Below, piece after piece: positions 23,465-35,538 of a stretch of 64,000 nt of DNA. The stretch covers positions 310,001 to 374,000 of the forward strand of contig NW_020194558.1 of NCBI RefSeq assembly GCF_002865645.1, given 5' to 3'. The notes under the pieces were generated by a model. That model saw only the letters and a list, made by a program, of their open reading frames with translations, ran no database searches and was not told the origin of the DNA. Origin of the DNA: Hyaloscypha bicolor E (lineage: Eukaryota; Ascomycota; Leotiomycetes; Helotiales; Hyaloscyphaceae). The position numbers were made by a program, and so were the translations under genes. Each line of letters opens with the position of its first letter. Within the stretch, counting starts at the first letter, position 1.

Positions 23465-24117
23465 CCTCGGTGCAGCAAGTTTTCATTTTGGAGGGTTGGG
23501 GCAGCGCTCTTAAGTACCATTAGATTTAAGGGAAAGGGGAGGAGATAGTGGGTTCTAGAACCGCGATTTGCCAACAATGAACACAAAGTTGTGGAAGATT
23601 TTCATGGCTGGACACTTCTCACAAGAGGTTTACGAGCCCATCATGTTCTCTGCAGGTTAAGGGGTTGCAAAAAGGGGATGACGAAGCGCTTTCAAAGAAA
23701 TTTCATTCTCAAGGGTGAATTTCCTCCGCACAACCAACAGGGGGGCCGATGGGTAGAGTTGTCATAGATTCAACGTGCGATTCATCAAAGCCACAAAAGA
23801 AATCGAGGCAAGCAACAAACTGCAACAGCAACAACGGAAGCACCACAGCAAAATCACTAAAAACTGTTAGAGGATAGTGCGGAGAGCTCTTTTTTAATTC
23901 CTCAAATTTGGGGGAGAAGCCTGACATATTTCAAGTAAGGCAAGCTACCAGCTCTCGGAGATGATCCCCCCTAGCTTCCTTCCGCTTGTTTGCTGAATCC
24001 AGGATCCAACATCTCGTGGTATTCCAGCATTGGAGTATTCAGGGTGCCGCTCCTCACCATGCAGCTCCAGATGGCGCGTAGATGTTTTAATTATCCTATC
24101 AAGGAGGCGGTCTTATG
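23465..24117. other. Intergenic, no gene seen
   Basis: The 72-codon minus-strand frame at 23,709-23,927 is unsupported. Confidence 0.4.
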
Positions 24118-25050
24118 CTAGTCAACTCTTCCAGTTCCTTGTAGCCTTTCAGCTCTTGCTCTTCCGGTGAAAGGATTGAGGGAGGGTGTGGTGGGATGTG
24201 GTGTGCTCCCCCCTTCGGGCGGCATACCTGCTTGGTCCTGTTCCTTGCACTGCACTTCATCACCCTCAAGCTCAGACGGTATCCCGGCATGCTCCCGTTC
24301 TGTACCGTGCAGAACATTGCCTTCAAGCTCCATCACCGCTCTCAAGACCTCTCCCATTTGTTTGTGGAATCCCCTAATCTTGCTGAACGGCTTGACCATA
24401 TGGAGACCTATCGGCTGCTGGACTGCACCATTCATAACCCAAGAAACCTTTTCGTGATTCGTGTACGGATCGATGCTGCTGCTAGACAGCTTCGGCATAG
24501 CAGCAAGAATAACATCAGGGCTAAGGTGTATGTTTCTTCTGAGCATCTTCTCAAACCTCTTGGTATCCTTCGGTCCTTCCCTGTGTATTCGTAGCTCAAC
24601 CCGTATCCGTTTTAGCAATAGCAGCCATATTTCCGCTACATACTCTTCGAAAATGAGAGCGTTATCCCGATTCGGAAACAAATCGAACGTTTGTGACGTT
24701 GTTCCCCCACGGATTGATATGATAAATAAAGGACCCGGTGTCGATTCGTTTGAAATGATATTGCTGGGCGTCGTTGATTTTGTGTATCTTGGATTGCGGA
24801 ATGGGCAAGAGAAGTTTGCCGGGCTTTGCGAACTTTGACAGCGCTGTTCCCAGGCTCATTCCATGGGCCTTGGAGTCATTGTAGGTTCGGAGATGGATAT
24901 GTATCTTGGACGGGCTTTGGTAGAAGTCAGCGGGATAGATGTCGAGGATCTCGTGTCTCGACCGAGGTGGCACATTGCCAGGGGAGGTGGCACGCAAAAG
25001 GTGAAAGCAACGATAGTGAGGGATGGCGTGGAACCATTGTGATCACGAAA
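24118..25050 (-). pseudogene. Unrecognised protein with one frameshift, head-to-head with the NLR gene
   Basis: Coding-like minus-strand sequence begins after a TGA near 25,043 (WFHAIPHYRCFHLLRATSPG). It continues through RHEILDIYPADFYQSPSKIH and KIHKINDAQQYHFKRIDTGS to NPWGNNVTN. One base is then out of phase and the protein resumes as FDLFPNRDNALIFEEYVAEI, ending at 24,118 after a repetitive acidic tail with two related HGTEREHAGIPSELEGDE / CKEQDQAGMPPEGG units. No upstream ATG in frame was found, so the 5' end is missing or lies in an unrecognised exon. About 300 residues are readable; family unknown. It is divergently arranged, about 310 bp from the HET-NACHT-WD40 start. Confidence 0.45.
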
Positions 25051-25358
25051 TACTTCGAAAAGAATTCGCAGAGGTGAATAATCTCATAACATCGCGTATC
25101 GAGCGAATTGCCACTTTGTTGAGAAGTGGGTCAGGATACTTGATGCTAGTTGATGGCTCGGATCGCTTGGGTTTTCTCGCAAGCGAGCCCTTGGACAAGA
25201 CGAGGCTGGCGAGGCTGTCGTTCAGCTGAGTCGATGAGTGCGGCCTGAACCGAACCCCAACTCCCAACTCAACAAATAACTTCGCATGCGTGCCAACTCA
25301 GCGACAAGTATTCACTGAGAACTCCTTTCCTGAAATTCTCGCAAATCCGGTTCGAATA

Positions 25359-28300
25359 ATGCGTTTTCTAGAATGCAACAACAATGGCGAGTTCAGCCTA
25401 ACGAATGACTTCGGCGACCACGTTTCCCGGTACGCCATACTTTCGCACACATGGGGAGTGGATACAGAGGAGGTCACTTTCAAAGACATGATAGATGGCA
25501 CTGGGAAGAGCAAGGCTGGCTATGGCAAGATCCGGTTCTGCGGACAACAGGCCAAACGCGACGGCTTGCAATACTTTTTGGTAGACACGTGTTGCATCGA
25601 CAAATCGAACAGTACTGAGCTCGCAGAGGCCATCAACTCCATGTTTCGCTGGTACCGCAATGCAGCTAAATGCTACGTTTATTTATCAGATGTCTCAATA
25701 ACTAAGCGGAAAGCAAGTAGTCAACTCTCCGAGTTTACTTGGGAACCGGCTTTTCTGGCAAGCAGATGGTTTACACGGGGTTGGACCCTTCAAGAGCTTA
25801 TTGCCCCAAGTTCGGTTGAATTCTTCTCCCAAGAAGGCAAGCGACTTGGCGATAAGAGAACTCTTGAGCGACAAGTTCACGAGATAACTGGAATTGCTGT
25901 TTCAGCGCTTCAAGGAGCCCCTCTATCACAGTTCGGAGTTGATGAGCGATTACAATGGGGGAAAAATCGCCAGACTATGCGTAAAGAAGATAAGGCATAC
26001 TCGCTACTAGGTATATTCGATGTCCATATACCGCTTATCTATGGCGAAGGGGAGGATAATGCTTTAACCCGGCTCCAGGAGGAGATCGATAAACCTTCAA
26101 AAGGTAAGCATCCGACTTCCGTTTAATATCTAGCATAGTAATCAAGGCTAGCGCTAACCGGTAACTCAGAACTCGATCGTCTTCCTTACGCTATTGAGGC
26201 GCCATTCAATTCCTATGCGAAGCAGCATTCGCCCTCTTGCCTCCCTAATACCCGCCTCGAGCTTCTTCGGGATATATATATCTGGGCCGATGGAGGAGAT
26301 GAGCGGTGTATCTTCTGGCTGAATGGCCTAGCTGGAACGGGAAAGTCCACGATTGCCTGTACGATTGCCCGTAGATACTCTGACCAAAAAACTCTCGGGG
26401 CCAGCTTCTTCTTCTCCCGAGGTGGTGGAGACGTTAGTCATGCAGGGAAGTTCGTCACAAGCATCGCCGCACAGCTTGCAAAAAATATACCCACTTTACG
26501 TCGGTGCATATCCGACGCCGTGACAGAGTATAGCGACATTGCAAACCGCTCTCTCCGCGACCAGTGGCAGCTGCTCGTCCTCGGCCCGCTTTCGAAGCTT
26601 GACGGTAATAGCTGCCGTACCTCGTATATTCTGGTAATCGATGCGCTTGACGAATGTGACGATGGTGGCAATATCCGAATAATTCTGCAACTGTTAGCCG
26701 AGGCTCGATCTCTAAAGAGGGTGAGGCTGCGAATGTTTATGACAAGCAGGCCTGAAATTCCAATCCGACACGGCTTCTATCAAATGTCTGAGACCGAGCA
26801 CCACGACTTCGTTCTCCACAATATATTGCAGTCCATTGTCGACCACGACATAACAGTTTTCCTAGAGTACAACCTTAGGCTCATTAGTGAGGAAGATTCT
26901 CTGGACGCTGGCTGGCCAGGTGCAGAAGCCATCAAGACTCTAGTCCAAAATGCAAGTGGCCTGTTTATCTGGGCGGCAACTGCCTGCCGGTTTATTCGCA
27001 AAGGGCTATTTGCCGATGAAAGACTACTCGCGCTTCTTAAGGGTGCCTCCGATGCTGCGACACCAGAAGAACACCTTAACGAGATCTATATCACTGTTTT
27101 GCAGAGTTCCATTCAAGCAAACTTTAGCCAGCAAGACAAAGAAAGGTTTTGCAGTATGCTAAGAAACATCCTTGGAAGTGTCGTAACCTTACTCTCTCCC
27201 CTTCCGGTTAACTCTTTGAGTAGGCTACTCGCGACCTCGAAACAGAGGGTGGACCGGTTACTAAAGGATCTCCATGCCATTCTAGATATTCCGAATAACC
27301 ACCGCCCGCTCCATCTACATCATCCTTCATTCCGCGACTTTCTGCTCAACAAGAACAGATGCAGAGATTTAAACTTTTGGGTAAACGAAAAACCAGCACA
27401 TCAGACACTGGCTATTCACTGTATTCAACTAATGTCGACTTCTCTCAAAAGAGATATATGCGGTGTTACTCTCCCTGGTACACGTGTTACTAGTATTGAG
27501 AAATGTCAAATAGAGCAGTGTCTTCCTCCGGAGGTCAGTTACGCATGTCTCTACTGGATTCAACATCTTCAAAATAGTGGTGCTCAGCTCCACGATAACG
27601 ACCACGTCCATCAGTTCCTCCAGGTTCATGTCCTTCACTGGCTTGAGGCGCTGTGCTGGATGGGGAATATTTCTGAAGGGATTCTCGCGATTACTTCCTT
27701 GGACTCCATCGCTCTAGTAAGCCTACTCGAGTATATCACAAGATATGCAACTAATCTATCGTTCAGAGGATGGATTGCCCCAGTTTATACGCGTTTATTC
27801 ATGATATAAAGCGATTTGTACTATACAGCCTGGTCGGAATCGAGCAGGCTCCTCTCCAGATATACTGTAGTGCGCTCATTTTTGCACCGGCAAATAGTCG
27901 AGTAAGGAAGCAGTTTAAAGGTCAGATGCCTTGCTGGGTCCAAAGATTACCCGATGTACAAAAGAATTGGGGTTCCTTACTACAGACACTTGAGGGCCAT
28001 TCGGGCAATGTCAAGTTCGTCGCCTTCTCTCCGGACGGCAAACAGCTGGCGTCGGCATCGGAGGCGACGGTCAGGTTGTGGAACGCGGCCACGGGAGCGG
28101 CGCTACAGACGCTTGAGATTAAAGGCTCAGTCAGGGCCGTAGCCTTCTCGCCGGACGGTAAACTAGCGGTATTGGCGCCAGAGGGCGACGAAGAGGGCGA
28201 CGAGGGCGGCACGGTCCAGCTTTGGGACACAGCGACGGGCGCAATATTACAAACCTTTAAGATCCTTATAGGCAGAGGCTTTGGTGATGTCGAAGCCTTC

Positions 28301-29611
28301 TCGCCGGACGGTAAAATAGTGGCATCGGCAGTAGGGGGCAATGAAGAGAGCGACGAGGGCGGCACGGTCCGGCTCTGGGACGTTGCGACGGGCGCAATTT
28401 TGCAGACCCTTAAAGGCTATAGAGGCTGTAGAGGCTTTACAGGCATTAGAAGGTCAACGCTGGCCTTCTCTCCAGACAGTAAGATAGTGGCGTTTCCATC
28501 GCTAAATAAGACGGTCAGGTTGTGGGACACAGCCACAGGAGCGACGCTGCAGACCCTCGAGAGAAGAGACCCGGTCAGCGCCGTGGCCTTCTCGCCAGAT
28601 GGCAAGAGAGTAGCGTCCACATTACGATTCGGTGGGGTCCAGCTTTGGAACGTAGCGACGTGCGAGACTTGGCACCCCAAGGACAATTTTGTTAGTGCCT
28701 TGGCTTTCTCGCCAGACGGTAAGTTGGTGACGTCAGGATCAGCCGACTTTACAATCCGGCTCTGGGATGCGGCGACGGGCGTAGCTCTGCAGACACTTGA
28801 GGGCCACACAAGCTCTGTCAGGGCCGTGACGTTCTCGCCGGACGGCAAGATAATAGCGTCGGCATCAGATGACAGAACGGTCCGGCTTTGGGATGCAGCG
28901 ACGGGTGCAGCCTTGCATACATTTAAGGACCATACGGACTCGGTCTATAACGTTGCTTTCTCTCCGGATAGCAAGATGGTGGCATCGGCGGAGGCCTACG
29001 TGGTCCGGCTCTGGGATGCAACGACGGGGGCGGCCTCGCAAACGCTGGTCTCGCAAACGCCGTCCGATCCAGATTTCATCTGCTCCGTGTCCTTCTCGCC
29101 GGACAGCAAGGTGGTAGTGGCGGCACGCGAACGCGGGATCGAGCTCTGGGATACGGCGACGGGGGCGTCCTTGCAGACGTTTGAGGACAGTACAGGCTAT
29201 GTCAAGGCCATGGCCTTCTCACCAGATGGCAATATAATGGCGTCAGCATTTACGGACGGCACGTTGCGGTTTTGGAATGCAGTAACTGGGGTAGCTCTTC
29301 AGACCCTACAGTTCGATCCGCTTGTTGAGCTTTTTACCTCCAGCGAAGGTGTATACCTCTTCGATCGGTATTATAGAGCATTATCATATGTCCAATCTGA
29401 CTCGGCTGGTATATTTGCACCTGCTCCTCCACCCCTACAAACCCCATTTCGAAGGGGAAATTGGATAACTCAAGGCGGAGAGGACCTCCTTTGGCTCCCT
29501 CCCAATTATAGGAAGCTGTTAGCTTTTCAAGGGAATGTTTTTGTCTTCCGAGATATATCTGGTCAGATTACATTTATTACTTTATCAAATTCTGTTCCTT
29601 TTAGGAAATGA
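25359..29611 (+). CDS. HET-NACHT-WD40 STAND/NLR receptor (HET-E/HET-D-like)
   Basis: Three exons (25,359-26,103; 26,170-27,730; 27,784-29,611) splice in frame to about 1,377 residues. I start at ATG 25,359 (MRFLECNNNGEFSL), the usual HET-domain opening; the frame extends upstream only from a GTG. Domains: HET, residues 1-245 (AILSHTWG, LVDTCCIDKS, SRWFTRGWTLQEL); NACHT with Walker A GLAGTGKST (301-309) and Walker B LVIDALDEC (about 403); winged-helix region to about 830; ten WD40 repeats, about 835-1275 (FSPDGK...VRLWD); and a C-terminal WLPPNY/ISGQITFI cap. Known relatives (Podospora HET-E, HET-D, HET-R) trigger heterokaryon-incompatibility cell death: ligand binding by WD40 repeats opens the NACHT switch and activates HET. 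No stops remain. The second intron, GTATAT...CCCCAG, is inferred from frame and family alignment. Confidence 0.9.
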
Positions 29612-31871
29612 AAAAATGGCTAAAGGAATTACCTTAGCTGAAAGCCCGGCGAAATCTGGATACTGTAATAGAATACCAATTTGTAACCCAGTTTTTTTGC
29701 TACCAGACATCACTTTATAAAGAGGGGTGTTCTCTGTAAAGATTACCCTTAGTGACTTATAATGTCTATATCCCTACGCTCTATTATGGGAGAAAGCAAC
29801 ACATACCTTCTAAAGTATTCGTCTCTCTGAGGTTCCTTGTTAATTGTGCAGGCTAGTGGCTGAAACGGTCGACCTACCTAGCCATAACCAGGCTAATGTA
29901 TGTATAAGCGCCTGGAATTGTGGCTCAGCAAAATATTTGAAGTGTTTACCCGTTCGTTCCTCTTGCTTAGTACCCTAGGTGGCTCGTGAAAGCAACTTGG
30001 CCACGAAAGCGACTTGGCTACTACTCAAAAGGGCGTTCCTCGCTGGACTCCAGCACAGAGAGCCAGAGGTACCTCCTACACAAATTTACTATGCAAAATA
30101 CTTGAACGAGTCTCTTTCACGAACCACCTAGGGTACTAAATAGGAGGTACGACAAGTAAGGCGGAAGCCGATTTCGCTATCGACTGTACACAGCCTCTCC
30201 TAGCCTGGGAAATATCTAGCTCAAAATTGCGGTGGCGACGAGGACATGATTTATCTGCTAACACTTAGTAATAACTAGAGACGGACCAAAGTCAAAACGA
30301 ATAATAACTGAGATCGAGAACTTATGCCCTATGAGGTGAACTTGATGCGCCTTTTATACTATATTGCGCGTGCCTAATTCAGAATCCCTGAAATGAAAGA
30401 CAAAGCCACCGATTTTGGCGCAAGTCCTTCTCGGACTACTTATTCTAACATTGTCTTCTTCAGGCTTTGCGTACGACTACTCTCTACTACTTACAGTCCC
30501 CACCAACTCATGTTAAGCGAAACCTCTTTTTTACGCCAAAACTCGGGTGGAACACTTTCACAACTAACCACATTCTGGCTATTTTACTATTAAAATGTCC
30601 AAGTGCAATCCTTGATTAGATTATTACCCTTAGTCCTATAGATTATAAAAAACCTAGGAAAGCGTGGTCGTAAAATTACGAGGGGGTAAGCACGATGTTC
30701 TGGCCTAGTGCCTAAAATTCGCTTAATTCTCACTTGGATCCAGGTTGCTGCAGTTCACGAATTAATTAGAAAAGAGCCTCTTATTTCTAGCTTACTTGGA
30801 ATCGTAAGAAAATTTAACCTTATATAGTTTAATATAAAGCCTACTTATTAGGGAAGCGCACGCGTTGTTGGCGCTGTGGTATTTCGTCGCAGAATCGGCA
30901 ACATAGCTGTTTTGGTGGGGCCCAAGAAATTGTCTATTATCCGTTGGCTAGTACTGTAGCTGGATTCACTTGGCGACCTTTACGTGTGCGAGTGGTCTTA
31001 TCCGATTGATGTCTCATCTGGTGAGATCTCTACTCGGGGTGACTAGTCTCACCTGCAACTGGTCCTTGCTGGGTGACTGGTCTCCGCCTGGGCGAGTGAT
31101 GTAGACCAGTCACCCCCCAAGACCAATTGCCCAGCGACCCCTACGCCAATACATTCAGCAGTTAGAATTATTTAATAACTACTAAGTAAATTATTAAATA
31201 AAGGTTATATAAATAATAATAAATAAGTTATATATATAGACCTTAAATGCTTTAAGCTACATATATTAAATTCTTAAACTTATTAAGCTTTTACTTATAT
31301 TATCTAAACTAAGTTAAACTTGTCAGATATATTTATAAGGCATTTTAATTATATAATAGATTAATTAATTAATTTAATATAATTAATTCTTAAATAAATT
31401 AGCTATATATAAAGATAAAAAAATCTAGGAAATATATTGCAATGCATTTGAAGTTTTCATCTTGATTTTCTAAATAGGTTTGCTTTTGTAAAAATATATA
31501 TGAAAAAAAAGTATCGCGCTTTTAAAGTATTGCGAGTAAAGTAACGAGTAATACAAGTGAAATCCGGTGCCGTGCCCGGCTCCGAGCGGCTCGTCAAGTG
31601 AGGAAATCTCGCTGTAAGTATTTAGTATTTAGTTTTTGTCCTTGGGCTGTCACTGTTTAAATAGTGATCGTATAGAAGTCGTTGCGAATGGTACTCGAAT
31701 ATAAACTCTAATACATTACAGTAATAACGCCGCGAATCGCTTCACATATCGGAATTCTAAAGGCACATATTCACTCCTCCCTCTCCATCTCAACTCCACT
31801 TCCGTGGACCACCTCCTTCTTTCCTCTCCAAGAAGAGTTTGTTGAAATGCGCGTCATCCTCATCATCCCGA
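29612..31871. other. Intergenic with inverted repeats and an AT-rich patch; no gene seen
   Basis: 2.2 kb without a recognisable gene. It contains the inverted repeat at 29,967-30,139, a second small inverted pair near 31,070-31,130 ('gggtgactggtct' against 'agaccagtcaccc'), and an AT-rich RIP-like patch at about 31,160-31,500. Ordinary composition resumes near 31,560. Confidence 0.45.
29967..30139. repeat. 26-bp inverted repeat with 121-bp spacer
   Basis: Arms 29,967-29,992 and 30,114-30,139 are reverse complements with one mismatch (core 'gtaccctaggtgg'). A second short inverted pair ('acctcctac' near 30,070 and 'taggaggt' near 30,141) overlaps its edge. It could be a small MITE or a hairpin; no target duplication was recognised. 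Confidence 0.65.
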
Positions 31872-34433
31872 TTATCTTGGCCTTTGGTGATGTTGCTTAG
31901 CCGTCATCCCTCTAAAATCGGAAGGGTTTTGCTTACAATATTGCTTATCAGCTTCGACAACCTCAAGAAAGAGATCAAATAACTCTATGTTATTCCCTAA
32001 AGCGCCGACATGGTCCTGCGCCCGCCACTTTATAGAAAAGGGATTTTTATTCCCGCAGTATACGAGGCTGTAAGCAGTACCAAGAGCCTCATACATGGCC
32101 TTGGGCTTTTCCCTCTTTCGGATCACTTTCGCTGTAATATAGTTAGTCCCAGTTTCTTGCCAGTTTCAGCGCTGATGGTCGAAGAAAGGTAGTAACCTGC
32201 CGTTGTTGACGCGTGGGAATCGCTTGAACGAAAATCTATACAGTAGTGAGATGCGCCGTAGACAAATTCCCAAAATAAGGGCATCTTGGGAATTGCATCT
32301 AAAGGGTCTCATTGCGGCGTCAATTATAGAGAGGATTTGTTGTTCTGTGGCTTCGAAATCCTTTGCGGCGATTAGCAAGAGTTGAGATCGTGCAACCTCA
32401 GACAATCGTCTTTGGATTCGGTCATCATGGATATTGAAGACGGGCGACCTTGGGTTATTGACATTATCAAAGGGTGTTACTGGGTGGGCTTCGAATAACC
32501 AGGTGCTGAGGTTCACTAGACGAATTGTTAAGTCCACGAGGTGGTGCTGTATTTTTGTCAGCCCGCCGATCTTTGCAATCTTTGAGAGGACAAGCTAACA
32601 TATGCTAGAACCGGCTGGGTATTCAGATATGTAAGAAGGAACTCGTCCATTATGGGCAGTCGAAAATTTGGAAGCTCAGGCAGCTCGAAACATTCAGAAA
32701 GGAGATTTCTTTTCCATTGGTCAAGATTTGAAGCACTTGGCAAGGTGCTGGCATCAATTGCGTAGGACGCAACTGTCGACCTCATGGAGCCGTCTGACCA
32801 AATCATATTAGGGTAGGAACCCTGGTATTCTCGTACCTGGACAATAAGTGGTACTTTTTTCGGGAAAATGACACTTTCTGTGCCATTGGTTGTTACGCGG
32901 CCCCCGATCACAATTGTGCGGCAAGGACCCCGGAGTGTTCTTAGTAACAAGCCGAGCCTGTTCTTCGTATCATAAAAGTCTAGTGGGGAAACGTTAGCCC
33001 TGCCATGCATTAGACTAGGTATGCTTCACAGACCAATAAAACTTTGGCGGAAAACCAGTATGCCGCCGCGAATGCAGATGTGTTTTGCTACTAGCTGGGG
33101 ATCCTTTGCCAATGCTATCCCTTGACACGAGTCGCATATTTCTTTTATGTCACACTATCGATCAGTTAGCAAGGACGTAATTGCTTGAATCTAGCGGATC
33201 AATTACCGTCTGCTTTTTCATCATACACACGACACATGAGCCACCATTTTGCCGAACTTCCTTTGCGTTTTTCTTCCCTTTACTAGTAAGCTTGCTCCTA
33301 TCACCCCGCCTTGGCATCGCCTCCTCGGGTCCGAAGACATGCTGTATACGGGCAAGGTGTTTCACCTTGGGGTGTGACTTTTCGGGTGCGGGACGGATTG
33401 GCAGATTTTGTCGGCGCTTGGAGTAGCTCGGGTTCGTCAGTCCGGTGCTACCAACGCCCTTCCCCCTAATTCCGGAACAGCCAGAACCTGTTTGCAGAGT
33501 TTGTGGGAGCTGGCTCGTAGTGGAATGGCCATTGTCAAAGCAGGAAGTGGCAACGAGATTTGAAGGTAGCGGTATATTTTCCACCGGGGGAGTCGTGTTG
33601 GGGTGGTCGGCGTACAAATCGGCGTTGGCGATGGGCCCATGAGAGTCTAGTCTAACATGTAATGAAGGTTCTTCAAGAAGATCGAGGCAGGTATACAGGG
33701 CTTTGGTATATTGCGAGTTCGTCTCCTGAGCAGAGTTGCTATTGGTTCCAACAGCATAAATGCCTCTTATTGCAATACTGGGGTAAGTCGACATGAGTCG
33801 TGGCCTATCCTGACCCTCTGTCAAGGGAATGAAAACATGTCTCTGAGCAATAGCCTCCCGGTCAAGAGAGGGAACTGGAGTTTGAGAAACTGGGGAGGGG
33901 GAAGAGCCAGTAGTCTGTGGAGTTCGAATTGAGAAGTCTTCGGGAATATTGTACTCAAGAACAGATATCGCGTTCCCAAATCCAGGAAAGTTGCTGTCGC
34001 GGGGGCGCGGAGCAGGGCCGGTTGGGTTGAAAGTATAGTTCTGAAGCTGCTCTGAAGAATCCTGGTCATAGTTGCCTGGGAAGTCGTCGCCAAGGGGATT
34101 TGAATTCATATGAGAGTTGCTCCATGAGTCGAAGGAGCCCCCAGGATTGTACGAAGTTCCCTCTGAGGCTTCCAAAAGGTCGCCATCGTCGAGATACCCT
34201 TGGTCACAATGTGTTAGGTGATGGTCGTTTAGGCGCATGGAGACATCCTCGACCTGTGTTGTCCTCGGTATGAAAGAGGTTTCCAAGGAACTGGCTGCAT
34301 GAGGGACGGAACATGCCCATTCCGTGGGGCCAATGCCACCATCAGTGGCTGCTTCGAAATTAAACAAGTCGTCGAAGGAGTTGTCGAAATGGTTCAAGTC
34401 ATTGTGGGAATCGTGGGAAGAGGCTGGTGCCAT
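31872..34433 (-). pseudogene. Zn-cluster-like fungal regulator with two in-frame TGA codons
   Basis: Exon 1 (34,433-33,207, 409 codons) is Asp/Asn/Ser/Pro-rich and disordered. It ends in a basic stretch (RRGDRSKLTSKGKK) and CVVCMMKKQT. Removing a 52-nt intron (33,155-33,206) adds CDIKEICDSCQG...HIC, giving a CX2CX6CX5CX2C array like a Zn(II)2Cys6 cluster with a long last loop. The frame continues through a TGA (33,026-33,028) into the downstream region (MIWSDGSMRSTVASYAIDAS, NLDQWKRNLLSECFELPELP). It crosses a second intron (about 32,581 to 32,534; GTTAGC...ATACAG), then a second TGA (32,166-32,168), and ends at 31,872. I found no intron that removes either TGA. If functional it would be a nuclear transcription-factor-like protein; the two nonsense codons favour a pseudogene. 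Confidence 0.6.
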
Positions 34434-35538
34434 TTTCGATGGACCACTGGCGAAGAAAGAAGCGCGGAGTTATAACAATAGCAGGGGCGGTCCGGCTGCC
34501 AGCCTTGCGGCCAGAGACTGCGTTGAAATGAGTGAAGACTTCAAAATGTAGAGAAGGGAAACCTTTGACAAATAAGTAATTATGCCGTTTCTGGTCATCA
34601 GGCTACCTCATTGGACCCTTGTTGCTGATGAATGTTCCACAGCTTGTGGAGAGCCTTGTGAGCCCTGCCCCGATCTTGGAAAATCCATCCAATGGAGTGA
34701 TTCCGGTGAGCTAGATCTTCAGCCACGATACTGCGCCATTACTCCGCGACATCGGAGGGGACCTAATAGCATTAGTTCGGTGAAAAACACCCAGTCAAGA
34801 GAATCAGAATTCTGCCAGGCAGCACCTCCGCGATCAGCCTATCTGCTGGGCCGCGGCTAGGTTTACACTTCATGATCGATTGTGCACGCAAAATGGCAGC
34901 AAATCAGAAGGCTCAAACCCGGATTCTGGCTCTCTGATTTGCTGGATTTACTCGCTTAGGAATGCACATCCAGTGCAAAGCTGGCCGCAGCCGCAGCCCA
35001 ACAGATATCTACCCGTTATCTCGCCGTCTTTATCAGTACGATGGGGTGAACTAAAGGGTTTGACCAATATCGGCAATTCGGTGAAAAACCCGACTGGATT
35101 CCATGTAGTCACGCGGCTTGAAGTTTATGCACCGTGCTTTGAAGTCAATCCCCTGTCTTCGGTGTGAAACTAGCTGTGTGGGCTTCCTACCGGAATGGCA
35201 CTATTGGGCAACAAGTGTGATCCGAGGTCCTGCTTATTAGTTACTGTTACTGCCCTCTTCTCTCTCAGATGTGCCGCGAAGGTTGATCCAAAAGCACAAA
35301 ACGGCAAGCCTTTCTTTCTCGAAGATGAGAAAACATCCATCAATCCCTACATTCTCAATAACTGCAGATCTCTTACATAATTCTTAAATATTTTATAACA
35401 TCATGTGGCACCGCAAGATAGTCGCCACTTATCAGTTTCCAACTTGAAGTCAGCCCCTGATGTCAACCCAATCTAATGAAACCCATAACCTAAGAAAGAA
35501 TTGCGAGGACCGTACATATACATCTCCTCTAGAGGCAA
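34434..35538. other. Intergenic, no supported gene
   Basis: Frames at 34,582-34,860, 34,880-35,167 and 35,195-35,380 are short, lack motifs and do not splice together convincingly. Confidence 0.4.

Noticed and set aside
27922..28848. Long minus-strand frames with repeated LPSGEKA words over the WD40 region
   Set aside because: They mirror the repeated FSPDGK codons of the plus-strand WD40 units; not a separate repeat protein.
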